Assembly (NCBI GenBank): GCA_900188465.1
Contig: FZPE01000001.1
Location: 1,178,001 to 1,242,000, forward strand
Length of the DNA: 64,000 bases
Reading direction: 5' to 3'
Source of the DNA: Micrococcales bacterium KH10
GTDB lineage: Bacteria; Actinomycetota; Actinomycetes; Actinomycetales; Cellulomonadaceae
Made by a program: the position numbers and the translations under genes
In this document: positions 54,234 to 63,588 of the stretch, one piece after another
Position numbering within the stretch: position 1 is the first letter of the stretch
Layout of the letters: each line of letters opens with the position of its first letter
The notes under the pieces: model-generated
What the model was told of the DNA's origin: nothing
The model's database searches: none
The model's input: the letters and a program-made list of their open reading frames with translations, nothing else

Positions 54234-55022
54234 ATGGCCGTGAGTAAAACCGCCGCATTCTTTGATCTGGACAAGACGATCATCGCCACGTCCAGTGCTG
54301 CCGCGTTCTCAAGGCCGTTCCTTGCCCAAGGGCTGATGAACCGCCGGGCGGTGCTACGCAGCGCGTATGCGCATTTCCTGTATCTGATTGGCGGCGCAGA
54401 CGAGGATCAAACCGAGCGGATGCGGGCCTATCTGTCAGATCTTGTGGCTGGTTGGGATGTCGCCCACGTCAAGGCCATCGTGTCGGAGACGTTGCACGAG
54501 CACATCGACCCGTACGTGTATTCCGAGGCTGTTGAACTGATCGCGGAGCATCATGCAGCCGGGCGCGACGTGGTGGTGGTGTCAGCCTCGGGTTCTGAGC
54601 TGGTGGAGCCTATTGCGGCTGCCCTTGGCGCCGATCACACCGTTTCGACGCGGATGGAAGTTCTTGACGGTCACTACACCGGCAAAATCGACTTCTACTG
54701 TTACGGCGAGAACAAGGCGCATGCGATGCGTGAGCTGGCCGAGCAGGAAGGCTACGATCTGTCGAAGTCGTATGCGTATTCGGATTCAATTACCGATGCG
54801 CCCATGCTTGAAGCAGTCGGTTTCGGCAACGCGGTCAACCCGGATCGAGGTTTGCGGCGCCTTGCCGAGACGAACGGATGGGGGGTGTTGACTTTCGCCA
54901 GTCCGGTGTCGTTGTGGCGGCATATCCCCGTGTCGCGGACCTGGAGTTTTTCGCTGGTCGGAGCGGCCACAGTGGGCATTGTCCTGCTGTGGTGGTTACG
55001 GCGACGCAGGCGGCGAAGTTGA
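54234..55022 (+). CDS. HAD-IB family phosphatase with C-terminal membrane helix
   Basis: 262 residues. HAD motif I is FFDLDKTIIATSSAAAF (Asp-x-Asp), motif II VVVVSASGSELVEP, and motif IV YSDSITDAPMLEAVG. It resembles SerB-like HAD-IB hydrolases of the actinobacterial Tad neighbourhood. A last helix WSFSLVGAATVGIVLLWWLR with an Arg tail anchors it to the membrane. The phosphate substrate is unknown; phospholipid intermediates have been proposed for relatives. Confidence 0.9.
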   Translation: MAVSKTAAFFDLDKTIIATSSAAAFSRPFLAQGLMNRRAVLRSAYAHFLYLIGGADEDQTERMRAYLSDLVAGWDVAHVKAIVSETLHEHIDPYVYSEAVELIAEHHAAGRDVVVVSASGSELVEPIAAALGADHTVSTRMEVLDGHYTGKIDFYCYGENKAHAMRELAEQEGYDLSKSYAYSDSITDAPMLEAVGFGNAVNPDRGLRRLAETNGWGVLTFASPVSLWRHIPVSRTWSFSLVGAATVGIVLLWWLRRRRRRS

Positions 55023-55109
55023 GTCCGGTACCCGAGACGGGTCTTACAGGACGAGAGGATTCGTCTCAGTTCCAATAAATGCTTCGCGAAATGTGGCGCG
55101 CATCACAAA

Positions 55110-55290
55110 AGCCGGGTAACAATGTAAGTACAACAGCATACGGGGGAAGCAGAAACCCACACGCGAGGTAACCCACTCTCATCGGGTACGTTGAACTCGC
55201 AGCAGCGGTCACGGCGGACAAAAGGCGTGCATGTTACTTTGCTACCCCAGCTGGAGCGGGCGACACTCGAAAGGGTGTCGCCCGTGTTTT
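55110..55290 (+). ncRNA. Candidate structured RNA ending in a terminator
   Basis: Between convergent genes a plus-strand segment carries nested pairing: GCGAG (55163-55167) with CTCGC (55196-55200), enclosing GTAACCC and GGGTAC. It ends in the strong hairpin GGGCGACAC/GTGTCGCCC (55258-55283) followed by GTGTTTT. No open frame follows on the plus strand, so it could be a small RNA or an orphan riboswitch-like leader. It did not clearly match a known family. Confidence 0.35.
55258..55283 (+). terminator. Strong terminator in HAD/FNT intergenic region
   Basis: GGGCGACAC and GTGTCGCCC pair over 9 bp around 8 nt, then GTGTTTTG. It could end the HAD transcript about 240 bp after its stop or the candidate RNA. 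Confidence 0.75.
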
Positions 55291-55397
55291 GCGTTCGCCT
55301 TCTACTGCGCCGACCTCCCGCTCCACCGCCCACCTCACCCACTACAACAGGGGAATTCGACGGTGCATCAGGAGTTCGACGGCGCACCGGGGGTTCG

Positions 55398-56186
55398 CTA
55401 TTGACCTTCCGAACTCGACGGACGACGGTCATAGCTGACATAGGCCAACCCGATCACCGCACCACCAACGAGGTTTCCCAGCCCGACCATCAGCATGTTC
55501 CTTCCGAATTCCGCGACCGTGGCACCCGACATACCACCGAACATCCCCAGTCCATAGGTGGTCATATTCGCGACGACGTGCTCGAAGCCAGAAGTGATGA
55601 ACGCGAGGATGCACCAGAAGATCATCATGAACTGCGCGGTTTCGCTCTTGAGCCGAGCAACCGACCAGATCGCCACGCACACCAGGACATTGCAGAGTAT
55701 GCCTCTGGTGAACAGTTCTACTGACGATTCATGCGCTTTGGCTTCCAGCATGGAGTTGAGCATCATTCCGGCAGGCTTGTCGATATCCAGCAAGCCGGAG
55801 AAGTGCACCGTGGCAGCAAACACCAACGCTCCCACCAGGTTCGCCACAAAGGTCAGGCCCAAAGTGGTGCCCCATTTGGCGCCATTGATGGCCTGCCTGG
55901 CCCAACCTTGGGTCAATGTCATCATGGACGAGGTCACCAATTCGCCGCCCGCGGCGACCACCAGCATGAGCGCGACGCCGAAGACGGTGCCATTGACGAG
56001 CTTGACCCACGGCGAGCCCTCGGCCATGAGCGGCCCGGAGGCTGAAACCATCAGCACAACGCCGACGCCGACATAGGCACCAGCCAGCATGGCTTGAACC
56101 GCAAAACGCCACGGCTGCTCTGCTTTGTTTGCCTTCTTGATCGCGTTGAAGTCTTGGACAACAGCAGTTTCGGGGATCGTCAACAC
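55398..56186 (-). CDS. FNT-family formate/nitrite channel
   Basis: 262 residues starting at GTG 56186. Six transmembrane segments match the FocA/NirC fold: MLAGAYVGVGVVLMVSASGP, ELVTSSMMTLTQGWARQAI, LGLTFVANLVGALVFAATVH and GFEHVVANMTTYGLG (FNT signature with central His). FNT pentamers pass formate, nitrite or hydrosulfide with proton coupling. NirC-like features suggest nitrite, but no nitrite reductase is nearby. It fits an anaerobic life-style with nrdDG. Confidence 0.92.
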   Translation of the reverse strand: MLTIPETAVVQDFNAIKKANKAEQPWRFAVQAMLAGAYVGVGVVLMVSASGPLMAEGSPWVKLVNGTVFGVALMLVVAAGGELVTSSMMTLTQGWARQAINGAKWGTTLGLTFVANLVGALVFAATVHFSGLLDIDKPAGMMLNSMLEAKAHESSVELFTRGILCNVLVCVAIWSVARLKSETAQFMMIFWCILAFITSGFEHVVANMTTYGLGMFGGMSGATVAEFGRNMLMVGLGNLVGGAVIGLAYVSYDRRPSSSEGQ

Positions 56187-56410
56187 ATATCAAGATTCCC
56201 GCCCATTCATCCTATGAATGTGGGACTTTGGGGTATCTGTTGCCCATCTCACACAGCCCGCGCTTTGGCTGTACAACACGTCGTCGATTCGCCGCACATC
56301 TCTCGAATGCGCCTAAAACTCTAGGACGATTCGCGCGAGAGTCCGCGATTCAACGCATAATGCCCTCACTGAGCGCCACTTTGTAAGTTAGTTTCTCGGC
56401 AGGAACCGGA

Positions 56411-56433
56411 GCGACCACTTAACTCGTGGTCGC
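56411..56433 (-). terminator. Hairpin after small membrane protein
   Basis: GCGACCAC and GTGGTCGC form an 8-bp stem (extendable to 9-10) with a 7-nt loop, about 38 bp past the stop of the gene at 56471-56968. Otherwise the gap 56187-56470 shows no gene. Confidence 0.6.
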
Positions 56434-56470
56434 TTCAGTGATACCCCGGAAGAGGCAATCGCGTCCAATG

Positions 56471-56968
56471 CTACTTCGCGGATATAGCATCTGAGGAAAT
56501 GATGGCAGCAAGGTCTTCATAATGTCCTGAACCGCGAACAGTAACGACGAGGACAACTTTTCCTCGTTGGAGGAAATTGAACGACCGATATTCCGGGTGC
56601 GTCAGTTTTTGTGGCGACAAAACCTCAATGCGCACGCTCGCGCCCATGACACGCGCAGCGTACCCGCCACTAGCGGATTCGTAGAACTGGTACTGATCCC
56701 CATAGGCGTCCAGCCACGCTCGATATGCATCATTTTCACCGCCATCTACAACGTAGACGGCCTTGACATAGGCTTCATAATTACCGAACAATCCATAGAA
56801 CGACTCCCGTTCATTGCGCCGCCGTTCCTCCGCTGTAGCCGGTGCAACCAGAGCCGGTTCGGAACGCAGTTCGGCCAAATCCGGCGCTGGCCTGATCGCA
56901 CCGAATACTGCGAAGATGCCCAGCACGGACGCGAGGATCATCGGACCGACAAAGACACTTAACAGCAC
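56471..56968 (-). CDS. Small membrane protein family, member 1
   Basis: 165 residues, GTG 56968. One N-terminal transmembrane helix (SVFVGPMILASVLGIFAVFG) and a small mixed domain follow. The conserved core reads ALVAPATAEERRRNERESFY, then LFGNYEAYVKAVYVVDGGEN. It is related to the proteins at 57491 and 57059 (PVLVAPIPAEEL, QYGLFGDVNAYV). An upstream ATG reading MKTLPPPSRQSDAERFRSVV is in another frame, so the true N-terminus may be longer or broken. Family function unknown. Confidence 0.65.
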   Translation of the reverse strand: MLLSVFVGPMILASVLGIFAVFGAIRPAPDLAELRSEPALVAPATAEERRRNERESFYGLFGNYEAYVKAVYVVDGGENDAYRAWLDAYGDQYQFYESASGGYAARVMGASVRIEVLSPQKLTHPEYRSFNFLQRGKVVLVVTVRGSGHYEDLAAIISSDAISAK

Positions 56969-57058
56969 ACAACCGATCTGAACCGTTCCGCGTCACTTTG
57001 ACGAGACGGCGGCGGAAGAGTCTTCATACAAAGCTCAACTCCGATACCTGATCAAGAA

Positions 57059-57351
57059 CTACCGACCACCCACGGAAACGGTGACAACAGTCGACCCCGG
57101 TGGCGGAGCTTGAAAGTTGGAAGCCATATGGACGTACGCATTCACGTCACCAAATGGCCCGTATTGCGATTTCCGCTCAACCCGCACAAGCTCCTCAGCA
57201 GGAATCGGAGCCACCAACACCGGCTCCTGTTCCTGCATCAGACCCACACAGCCAACCGAACCAACCGCCAGGTACGACGCCGCCGGGGCGCAACCTTAGT
57301 TTTCAAACCCTCCATACCATGTTGCGGCAACGACCGCCCATCCATCGACAT
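57059..57351 (-). pseudogene. Decayed copy of the small membrane protein family
   Basis: The start MSMDGRSLPQHGMEGLKTKV matches the start of the neighbour at 58015, including the upstream DNA, so this is a tandem duplicate. The membrane helix is missing and the frame shifts near 57240; the next frame resumes at EQEPVLVAPIPAEELVRVER and keeps QYGPFGDVNAYVHM. About 55 residues of the middle are deleted before it ends in PPPGSTVVTVSVGGR. The surrounding 56969-57490 holds nothing else. Confidence 0.7.
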
Positions 57352-57490
57352 ACACTCCACCCCGGTATTCGACCACCCTGCACCACGATCTACCGCACTC
57401 ATCCCCGCGAACCGTCGCAAACTTCGTAAGATCGCCAAGCACACTAGGGCACTTCACGAACACCCCGAGGGTTCACGGACGCAGTCGCCA

Positions 57491-58015
57491 TTACCTGCCA
57501 GTGACGCGCACTGTCACAATTGTTGAGTCAGGTGGCGCAGTGCGAAAGTTGGAAGCCAGATCTGGCGGAACCACGACTTCATCTGTGATGGCTATTGTCA
57601 CATTCGCATTCGAGGTAGGAGCCCAATACGACTGCATCCTCGGCCTGAAGTCATAGTCTGGGTAGGCATCAAACCATGCCTGGTATGCCTCCTCCTCAGG
57701 AAGGTTAACCGCGTAGGCCACATACACATACGCATTCACGTCACCGAACAGACCGTATTGCGATTTCCGTTCAACCCGCCCAAGCTCCTCAGCAGGGATC
57801 GGAGCCACCAACACCGGCTCCTGTTTAATCTGCGACAAATACGGCGCAGGCCCCACCCAGCCAGAAAGCACCGCCACACCATAACCAACCACCAGCACCA
57901 CCACTAACAGCACAGCGAGCAGAACCCACCGCCTGACTCGCCGCCACCGGGGCACAACCTCAGTTTTCAAACTCTCCGTACCATGTTCCGGCAACGACCG
58001 CCCATCTATCGACAT
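57491..58015 (-). CDS. Small membrane protein family, member 3 (intact)
   Basis: 174 residues. A short Arg-rich N-terminal cytosolic part (VVPRWRRVRR) precedes one membrane helix WVLLAVLLVVVLVVGYGVAV. An extracytoplasmic domain with the family core EPVLVAPIPAEELGRVERKS, QYGLFGDVNAYVYVAYAVNL and EEEAYQAWFDAYPDYDF follows. No Cys or lipobox. It lies 44 bp after the end of the large exported protein gene on the same strand and could be co-transcribed. Function unknown. Confidence 0.7.
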   Translation of the reverse strand: MSIDGRSLPEHGTESLKTEVVPRWRRVRRWVLLAVLLVVVLVVGYGVAVLSGWVGPAPYLSQIKQEPVLVAPIPAEELGRVERKSQYGLFGDVNAYVYVAYAVNLPEEEAYQAWFDAYPDYDFRPRMQSYWAPTSNANVTIAITDEVVVPPDLASNFRTAPPDSTIVTVRVTGR

Positions 58016-58059
58016 ACGCTTCGACCCCCGATATTCAGCCCACTGGACCTCGCTGATAC

Positions 58060-61000
58060 TTAGTTAGTGGCAGCCGTCAGATTGACGGTGCCCGATCCAG
58101 TCCAACATCTCGTGTCAACGTTCCCGGTCATCGTGATTAGTCCGTTCATTTCGGTCCGCCCACCTGTAAGGACCTGAACCTGCACAGTTGGATCAATCGT
58201 GGTCTGTGCCGATAACGATACGGCGGGCCCTCCCTGGCAACTCTGCGCACCTTCTGCGACTATCAGATGAAGTTTGCGACCGTTCGTTGCAGATACATTA
58301 AGCCCGTTGATGCTAGAGAAACGGCCAGCGTAGAGCACCATATCTGCGTTTAACGTGAGGGTCATACCCTGCAACGCCACTCCGCCAGCACAGCCGGACC
58401 CGCGAGCGTCAACAACCGTCGGGGTATCAATGACAACATCCGTGCCATTGACAGAATCGGCCCACGGCGCCATAACACAACCCGGAGTACTGGATAGCCC
58501 TGATGACCAAGTGGGGGCTGAGTTCGCGGCGGCCGTCTCATTCATCCACTGGTTCCAACTCTTGACGGAGTAGCCACTCCAATCCGCCGCATCTATGACT
58601 TTCGCTGAGTCTGGCAGGGGTGGAATGTCAACGAGATCGTTTTCGGTTATAGCACCACCGATAGCCCCACTTTCCTGCAATTGTTCAAGCGTACGCCCAT
58701 CGGAAATCGTCACTTCGCCGCCTGTAGTTATCGCACCTAGAATCGTCGCAGTCGATTGCATGACAACCCGGCCAGATGCTACAAGATCACCCTCAATACG
58801 AGGCGTACCATCCAGCGTCACTGAACCGCCGGCACGAACGTTGCCAATAACAACACAATTGTTAGTCATGTAGACGTCACCAACAGCCACCACATCACCG
58901 TCGATTTGCACTGACGAATCGCAGGTGAAGTCGCCACCTGTCAGTACATCTGCATGTGGACCTACCGCCTGGAATTGGTTCGTCAAGGCGACCGATTCCT
59001 CTGATCGCAGTACTGGTTTCCAATCAGAACTATTCTCCACCTCGTGATCGTAGGCTGCTGGCGGACCCAGCACGACTAGTTCAGGTTCGTCGATAGGAGC
59101 GATCGATAGATCCGTGATCGTATAACGACCCGGTTCCGTTAATGCCTCGTTTACATCGAAACTCAAATGCACTGTCGACACACCCGCTGACAGTTCTATC
59201 GCGCTCAAGGCTTGCGCAGCCTTGGCACCAGAAGGTGACATCAGAGAACCCGTGAGTACATACTCACCCGCGACAGGAAGTGTGGCCCTCGCGGAGACCA
59301 CCAACTCATCACCGTTGCGGACGAGTTGAGTGCCAAACAAGTTTGTCTCGGTCACCGGAAGCGCCGAGAAATCATACTTGCCGACAGTGCCCATCATCGC
59401 TTTCTCGGCAACGACAGTGCGTACCGCGTCGTCTAGTGTCATGATCCCACTGGTCACCGTGTAAGGCCCCTCGATACCCCCTGCGATCAGTGCGTTTATC
59501 GGCGCAAGCAAAGTGATCGGGCCAGAACCGGCATCCAACTCCGCGCTACCGGGTGCGCTGAATGCAATCTCGCCGCCTGGTCCGGTGAAGTCCACAGCAA
59601 GTTGATAGGTACCTGCCCGTTCAACGTCAACTGAGATATTCACCGCCAAACTATCGATAACGCCGTCCCCATCGGTGTCCACTAGCTCATCATCGATTAC
59701 TTCTCCAATAGAGGCCGTGTCGTCTGGGGCAATCACACCAACTGTAGTGCTACGGCTGATATCACCGGTCAGTGTGAGGTCGATGGGATTCCACTGTCCG
59801 GGAATAGTCGGCACCTCACCGACTAAAACGTGACTGCCGTCTTCATTCAGCAACGTGAGTGCGGCATCAACCGGACCTCCACTCGTTTGCACGGTCGCAA
59901 ACGCATTGAGCCCTCCGAGCAGAGCGGCAGTGCTATTCGATAAGGACGCTGATATCCGCGCCGAAGTCGGCGACAACGGCTCCACTTCGGCCTTCAGTTC
60001 ATGTCCACCGGACTCTACGTATGTCACTACACCGATGTTCGCGTCCCTATCGCTAGAGATTACTGCGACACGTTCTTCGCCAGCAGTGTCCTCCAAACTA
60101 ACGAAGTACTGGTACCCACCTAGGTCAGTCGACGGCCCGAACACAACGTTCTCGACATCCTGCCCTACGCCATCAATCACCGCAATGTGCAGAGGTACGT
60201 CGGACCAGATTTCAGCGCTAATTGCCGATCCCTGCTCAGGGTTCAGGCGATACTCTGTTGGTTCGACACCAGTCACCGGGACGACGGCCACGGTTTGACG
60301 CACCGTTTGGCCGATTTGAGGTGCCTGATTCGTGTCTTCAAGCGTCTCGACAGATCTCGCAGCGGAGGCAATTGCCTGACCGCCTACACCTGAATTGTCT
60401 TCACCGCTTGGCATTTCCAGCCCGGAATCTTGACAACTCACGCCATCCCGGTACGGGTTATCAACAGACTTCGACCCGTACAAAGACGCCACCACCTGCG
60501 CGGTGGGGCACGGGTCTTCTCTCATAGCAGAGTGATCGAGCCGATGAACCGGTAACAGGGCATGGTGCACTTTGTCGGGCGCGAAAGCCGGAGGACGCAT
60601 GGCGATGTAGTCTGTTTGGTCAAAAGCGCTACTCACGCAGACAACACCATCACTTCCTTGATCGACCTCTGCCAGTAGCGTCGCAAACGAACAATTCGAG
60701 GCGACGATGTTTGTCGCTGTACATGCCGCGGAGCCTAGGTCTGTCGGTGTGACGGCAGTACAGTCACCTGCCGTGACGTAGTTGATATGTTGCGGCCAGC
60801 CGCGAACCTGCTTGTTTAGAGTATTTCCGACGTACCCAGTCTGAAGATTGAACAGTCCATTACTCGCGTCGTCACACGGACCCTGCTCGGGAAACGGCCA
60901 GTTCTTGCCCGAAACCCTACGCATCGCACACAACTTATCGGCCGCTATACTGCCGCCGTTTGGCGTCGCCAGCATTCCGAGTCCCCGAAACAAGTGCGGG

Positions 61001-62193
61001 CTTTCCCACATTGCAACCCTTGTGTCTAGTCCTCCTTTGGAGTGTGCGATCACATTGACCCGAGGCTGTCCCGTGTCTCGGGTGAGTTTTTCCGCATCTC
61101 TCACGACTTGTTTCCCGTTATCCCAGACACTGCCGATTTCCGCTGTAGTTGTCGAGTAGGTGCTTGATCCGCCCAGCGTTGGAACCAACTCTGTCGCTAG
61201 CTCGAGGTTGTGCTCCATGTCATCAGCATCACCTGTAATCCCGTGCGCGCCAAGCAACGGAACAGCGGTTTCATCCACCGACGGTCGAGCTCCACGACGA
61301 CATTGCGTCAAAGGGAAGTCAACGGTAGTGAAACGAAGGTTGTCAATGAAAGCCGCCGAGTCGTAAATGGCATCCCCAACATCGAAGATTGAGAAAATGA
61401 AGGTGTGATCACCAGGGGTCACCGGCACTCCAGCCGTCAATAAAGGTGTGGCACCGTTGAAAGCAGTGCCAAGCGCGTTGGATCGGCTCATCGCGGTCCG
61501 CCCCGTCGTGTTGATCGTGACGGGATCCCCCTCAGAGTCGAACGCGAAGTTGTCCGGCGCAGACAGCGTTGCGTCCGGCAGGACACGCCAGGTCGATTGA
61601 TCGAGTTCGATGACAAATGCATCGTTCACACTCTGGCCCACATAATCCGGGTACTCCTCGGAGAAGAACCGGAAGTCAACGCGTGCACAGTTGGCACCAT
61701 GCGGTACGTCGACATCCACTTCAAGCATCACAACGTCGTACGTATTGCCACGCAATGAGCCACCGCCGTTATTGACGCTCAGATGTGTGGCCGAGTCACC
61801 GCCTGCGACCCGCGTACTGTCACCCGTCGACATCACCAAATATGATCCGCCGTTCTGCGGAAAACTTGATAAAGGCGAGCTTGAAACCGTGACCGGATTT
61901 CCGTACGGCGGCAATTCTGCATATCGTGCGGCCACAAGTGTGCTCGGATTCGACACGATCGAGAGAGCCGCAGAATCCGCCTCAGCCACCGGCAGTTCAG
62001 CGGCCGAGGCGAAGCTCGTTGGAATCACAACCCCGACGATTGCGACGCCTGCCATCACAGCTGTATAGGCGGGAGGTCGACTACGCTCCCGAAACGCGAC
62101 TGACCAATTCTTTCGCCCAGCATCATCCTGACGCCCAAAAGGTCTGCCAAACACCGTCCGCACAAAGTTCAACGACTCTGGTAGCGCGATCAC
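58060..62193 (-). CDS. Large exported mosaic protein: choice-of-anchor L, lipase-like and bactofilin-like domains
   Basis: 1377 residues from GTG 62193 (GGAGAG 4 bp upstream). A long basic N-region leads to a signal helix (AVMAGVAIVGVVIPTSFASA). Residues about 65-300 are a choice-of-anchor L-type domain (FRFFSEEYPDYVGQSVNDAF). Residues about 320-590 resemble a PGAP1/lipase hydrolase with GHSxG-like AHSKGG (Ser 385), though Asp and His partners are unclear. A long beta-rich region follows, with a DTDGDGVID calcium-type loop. About 1130-1210 has hexad beta-helix repeats (VQIDGDVVAVGDVYMTNNCV) like polymer-forming bactofilin-type domains. It ends without a membrane anchor. Confidence 0.7.
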   Translation of the reverse strand: MIALPESLNFVRTVFGRPFGRQDDAGRKNWSVAFRERSRPPAYTAVMAGVAIVGVVIPTSFASAAELPVAEADSAALSIVSNPSTLVAARYAELPPYGNPVTVSSSPLSSFPQNGGSYLVMSTGDSTRVAGGDSATHLSVNNGGGSLRGNTYDVVMLEVDVDVPHGANCARVDFRFFSEEYPDYVGQSVNDAFVIELDQSTWRVLPDATLSAPDNFAFDSEGDPVTINTTGRTAMSRSNALGTAFNGATPLLTAGVPVTPGDHTFIFSIFDVGDAIYDSAAFIDNLRFTTVDFPLTQCRRGARPSVDETAVPLLGAHGITGDADDMEHNLELATELVPTLGGSSTYSTTTAEIGSVWDNGKQVVRDAEKLTRDTGQPRVNVIAHSKGGLDTRVAMWESPHLFRGLGMLATPNGGSIAADKLCAMRRVSGKNWPFPEQGPCDDASNGLFNLQTGYVGNTLNKQVRGWPQHINYVTAGDCTAVTPTDLGSAACTATNIVASNCSFATLLAEVDQGSDGVVCVSSAFDQTDYIAMRPPAFAPDKVHHALLPVHRLDHSAMREDPCPTAQVVASLYGSKSVDNPYRDGVSCQDSGLEMPSGEDNSGVGGQAIASAARSVETLEDTNQAPQIGQTVRQTVAVVPVTGVEPTEYRLNPEQGSAISAEIWSDVPLHIAVIDGVGQDVENVVFGPSTDLGGYQYFVSLEDTAGEERVAVISSDRDANIGVVTYVESGGHELKAEVEPLSPTSARISASLSNSTAALLGGLNAFATVQTSGGPVDAALTLLNEDGSHVLVGEVPTIPGQWNPIDLTLTGDISRSTTVGVIAPDDTASIGEVIDDELVDTDGDGVIDSLAVNISVDVERAGTYQLAVDFTGPGGEIAFSAPGSAELDAGSGPITLLAPINALIAGGIEGPYTVTSGIMTLDDAVRTVVAEKAMMGTVGKYDFSALPVTETNLFGTQLVRNGDELVVSARATLPVAGEYVLTGSLMSPSGAKAAQALSAIELSAGVSTVHLSFDVNEALTEPGRYTITDLSIAPIDEPELVVLGPPAAYDHEVENSSDWKPVLRSEESVALTNQFQAVGPHADVLTGGDFTCDSSVQIDGDVVAVGDVYMTNNCVVIGNVRAGGSVTLDGTPRIEGDLVASGRVVMQSTATILGAITTGGEVTISDGRTLEQLQESGAIGGAITENDLVDIPPLPDSAKVIDAADWSGYSVKSWNQWMNETAAANSAPTWSSGLSSTPGCVMAPWADSVNGTDVVIDTPTVVDARGSGCAGGVALQGMTLTLNADMVLYAGRFSSINGLNVSATNGRKLHLIVAEGAQSCQGGPAVSLSAQTTIDPTVQVQVLTGGRTEMNGLITMTGNVDTRCWTGSGTVNLTAATN

Positions 62194-62409
62194 GCGACTC
62201 TCCTCTATTGGATTCCAACAACCAAACCGAGAGTACCCTAAGCGCGCGATGTTTACATATAGCGCGTAGCGCTCCGATCAAGTGTTGAGGCAAACGTCGA
62301 GGAAGTCGAAACGTATCGGGCACTTCCTATTTCACCGGATACAACCGCCACGTACACAACACGCACGACAGCGGTGAAGTCGCAGACAGACGATGCCCGT
62401 GCCGTTCCC

Positions 62410-62844
62410 TCAGCCGCCCGAGGAATCCAGCCAGATCGTCACCGGGCCATCGTTGTTGATGGTCACCCGCATATCAGCGCCAAAGACGCCTGTCCCCACG
62501 TTCAAACCGCGCTCCCGCAGCCGCGTGACGACCTCGTCCACGAGTGGCTCGGCCACAGACCCTGGAGCAGCGCCGTTCCATGACGGCCGCCGCCCCTTAC
62601 GCACATCGGCATATAGCGTGAATTGCGAGACCACGATCACCGGAGCCGAAACATCCACCGCACTGCGCTCGTCGCGCAGAATCCGCAGTTCAGCAACCTT
62701 GCGGGCGATGTAATCGCAATCGGCAACCTCGTCATCATGTGTCGCGCCCACCAACACGACCAGACCTTCGCCTTCGAAAGCCGCTACCGTCTCACCAGCC
62801 ACCACCACGGATGCGCCGACACTGCGCTGTACTACTGCCCGCAT
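62410..62844 (-). CDS. dtd: D-aminoacyl-tRNA deacylase
   Basis: 144 residues from ATG 62844 (MRAVVQRSVGASVVVAGETV). The proofreading enzyme removes D-amino acids from tRNA. The motifs SQFTLYAD and the C-terminal NDGPVTIWLDSSG (GPVT-type) match Dtd. Its start overlaps the VapC-like gene by 13 bp. The full open frame reaches further upstream but is not needed. Confidence 0.93.
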   Translation of the reverse strand: MRAVVQRSVGASVVVAGETVAAFEGEGLVVLVGATHDDEVADCDYIARKVAELRILRDERSAVDVSAPVIVVSQFTLYADVRKGRRPSWNGAAPGSVAEPLVDEVVTRLRERGLNVGTGVFGADMRVTINNDGPVTIWLDSSGG

Positions 62845-63254
62845 ACCCGCACCCCAGTTGCCAGCGCCGCAGCCCGAAGTCGCTCGTCCCACACTGCCGC
62901 AAGGCCACCATCGCGCAGCGCCAACTGCGCCCCAGCAAGATGCCAAGCGTCGTCGGCGCGCAGGTCATGATTCAGGACGAGTTCTCCCGCGCGCAGCGCC
63001 AACTCCTTGGAGGCGCGGATCACGTAGACCGCTTGGCGCACATCGTGCCAACTGGCCAATGCTCGCTCCAGTCCCGCAGCGGTCAGCAGGTTACGACGAT
63101 GCGCTTGCCCAAGCGCCGCAGGGACCTGGACGAGCGCCACGTGTGAAGTGACAGCAGCATCGGCCCTGATCCACAACCGCTGCGCCAACGGCGTGCGGGG
63201 GCCACTCACACATAGTGACAGCAGCGCTGACGAATCGAAATAGACCAGGCTCAC
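62832..63254 (-). CDS. VapC-like PIN-domain toxin
   Basis: 140 residues. PIN-fold acidic residues occur at YFDSSALLSL (Asp), RADDAWHLAGAQLAL (Asp) and AVWDERL. It is a Mg-dependent RNase in the family. It follows the antitoxin gene by 2 bp. Unusually its 3' end runs into dtd, so the toxin-antitoxin pair is in one transcript with a housekeeping gene. Confidence 0.85.
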   Translation of the reverse strand: MSLVYFDSSALLSLCVSGPRTPLAQRLWIRADAAVTSHVALVQVPAALGQAHRRNLLTAAGLERALASWHDVRQAVYVIRASKELALRAGELVLNHDLRADDAWHLAGAQLALRDGGLAAVWDERLRAAALATGVRVCGQ

Positions 63255-63256
63255 GA

Positions 63257-63523
63257 CTATCGCCGCCGCCGTGAGAAGATGCCGCCGCCGCGCTGATCGG
63301 CACTGCTGTCGATATCGGTCCCAGGCGTGACCGGCTCGCGCGACTTCTCTGGCTCAGTCACCAGTCCGTCGCGCACCAATTCGGTGAGCAGATCAGCTGA
63401 CTCGACGCCGGACAGTCGCGCCACGGGCACGCCACGATCAGTGATGATGACCGTCTCGCCCGCTTTGGCCCGGTCGATCCATGACTTGAGTTCCGCGCGC
63501 AACGCGCTCACAGCAACGTCCAT
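63257..63523 (-). CDS. VapB/Phd-type antitoxin
   Basis: 88 residues from ATG 63523 (MDVAVSALRAELKSWIDRAK). The Phd/YefM-like N-terminal fold VAVSALRAELKSWIDRAKAG and TVIITDRGVPVARL forms the DNA-binding half. The C-terminal Ser/Asp/Arg-rich region likely binds the toxin. It precedes vapC by 2 bp and would autoregulate the pair. Confidence 0.85.
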   Translation of the reverse strand: MDVAVSALRAELKSWIDRAKAGETVIITDRGVPVARLSGVESADLLTELVRDGLVTEPEKSREPVTPGTDIDSSADQRGGGIFSRRRR

Positions 63524-63588
63524 CACCCTAGCGTACAAGGATAGACGCCAATTTTGTACGGTGAATGCCAGACGAGGACAGGCCGCGG

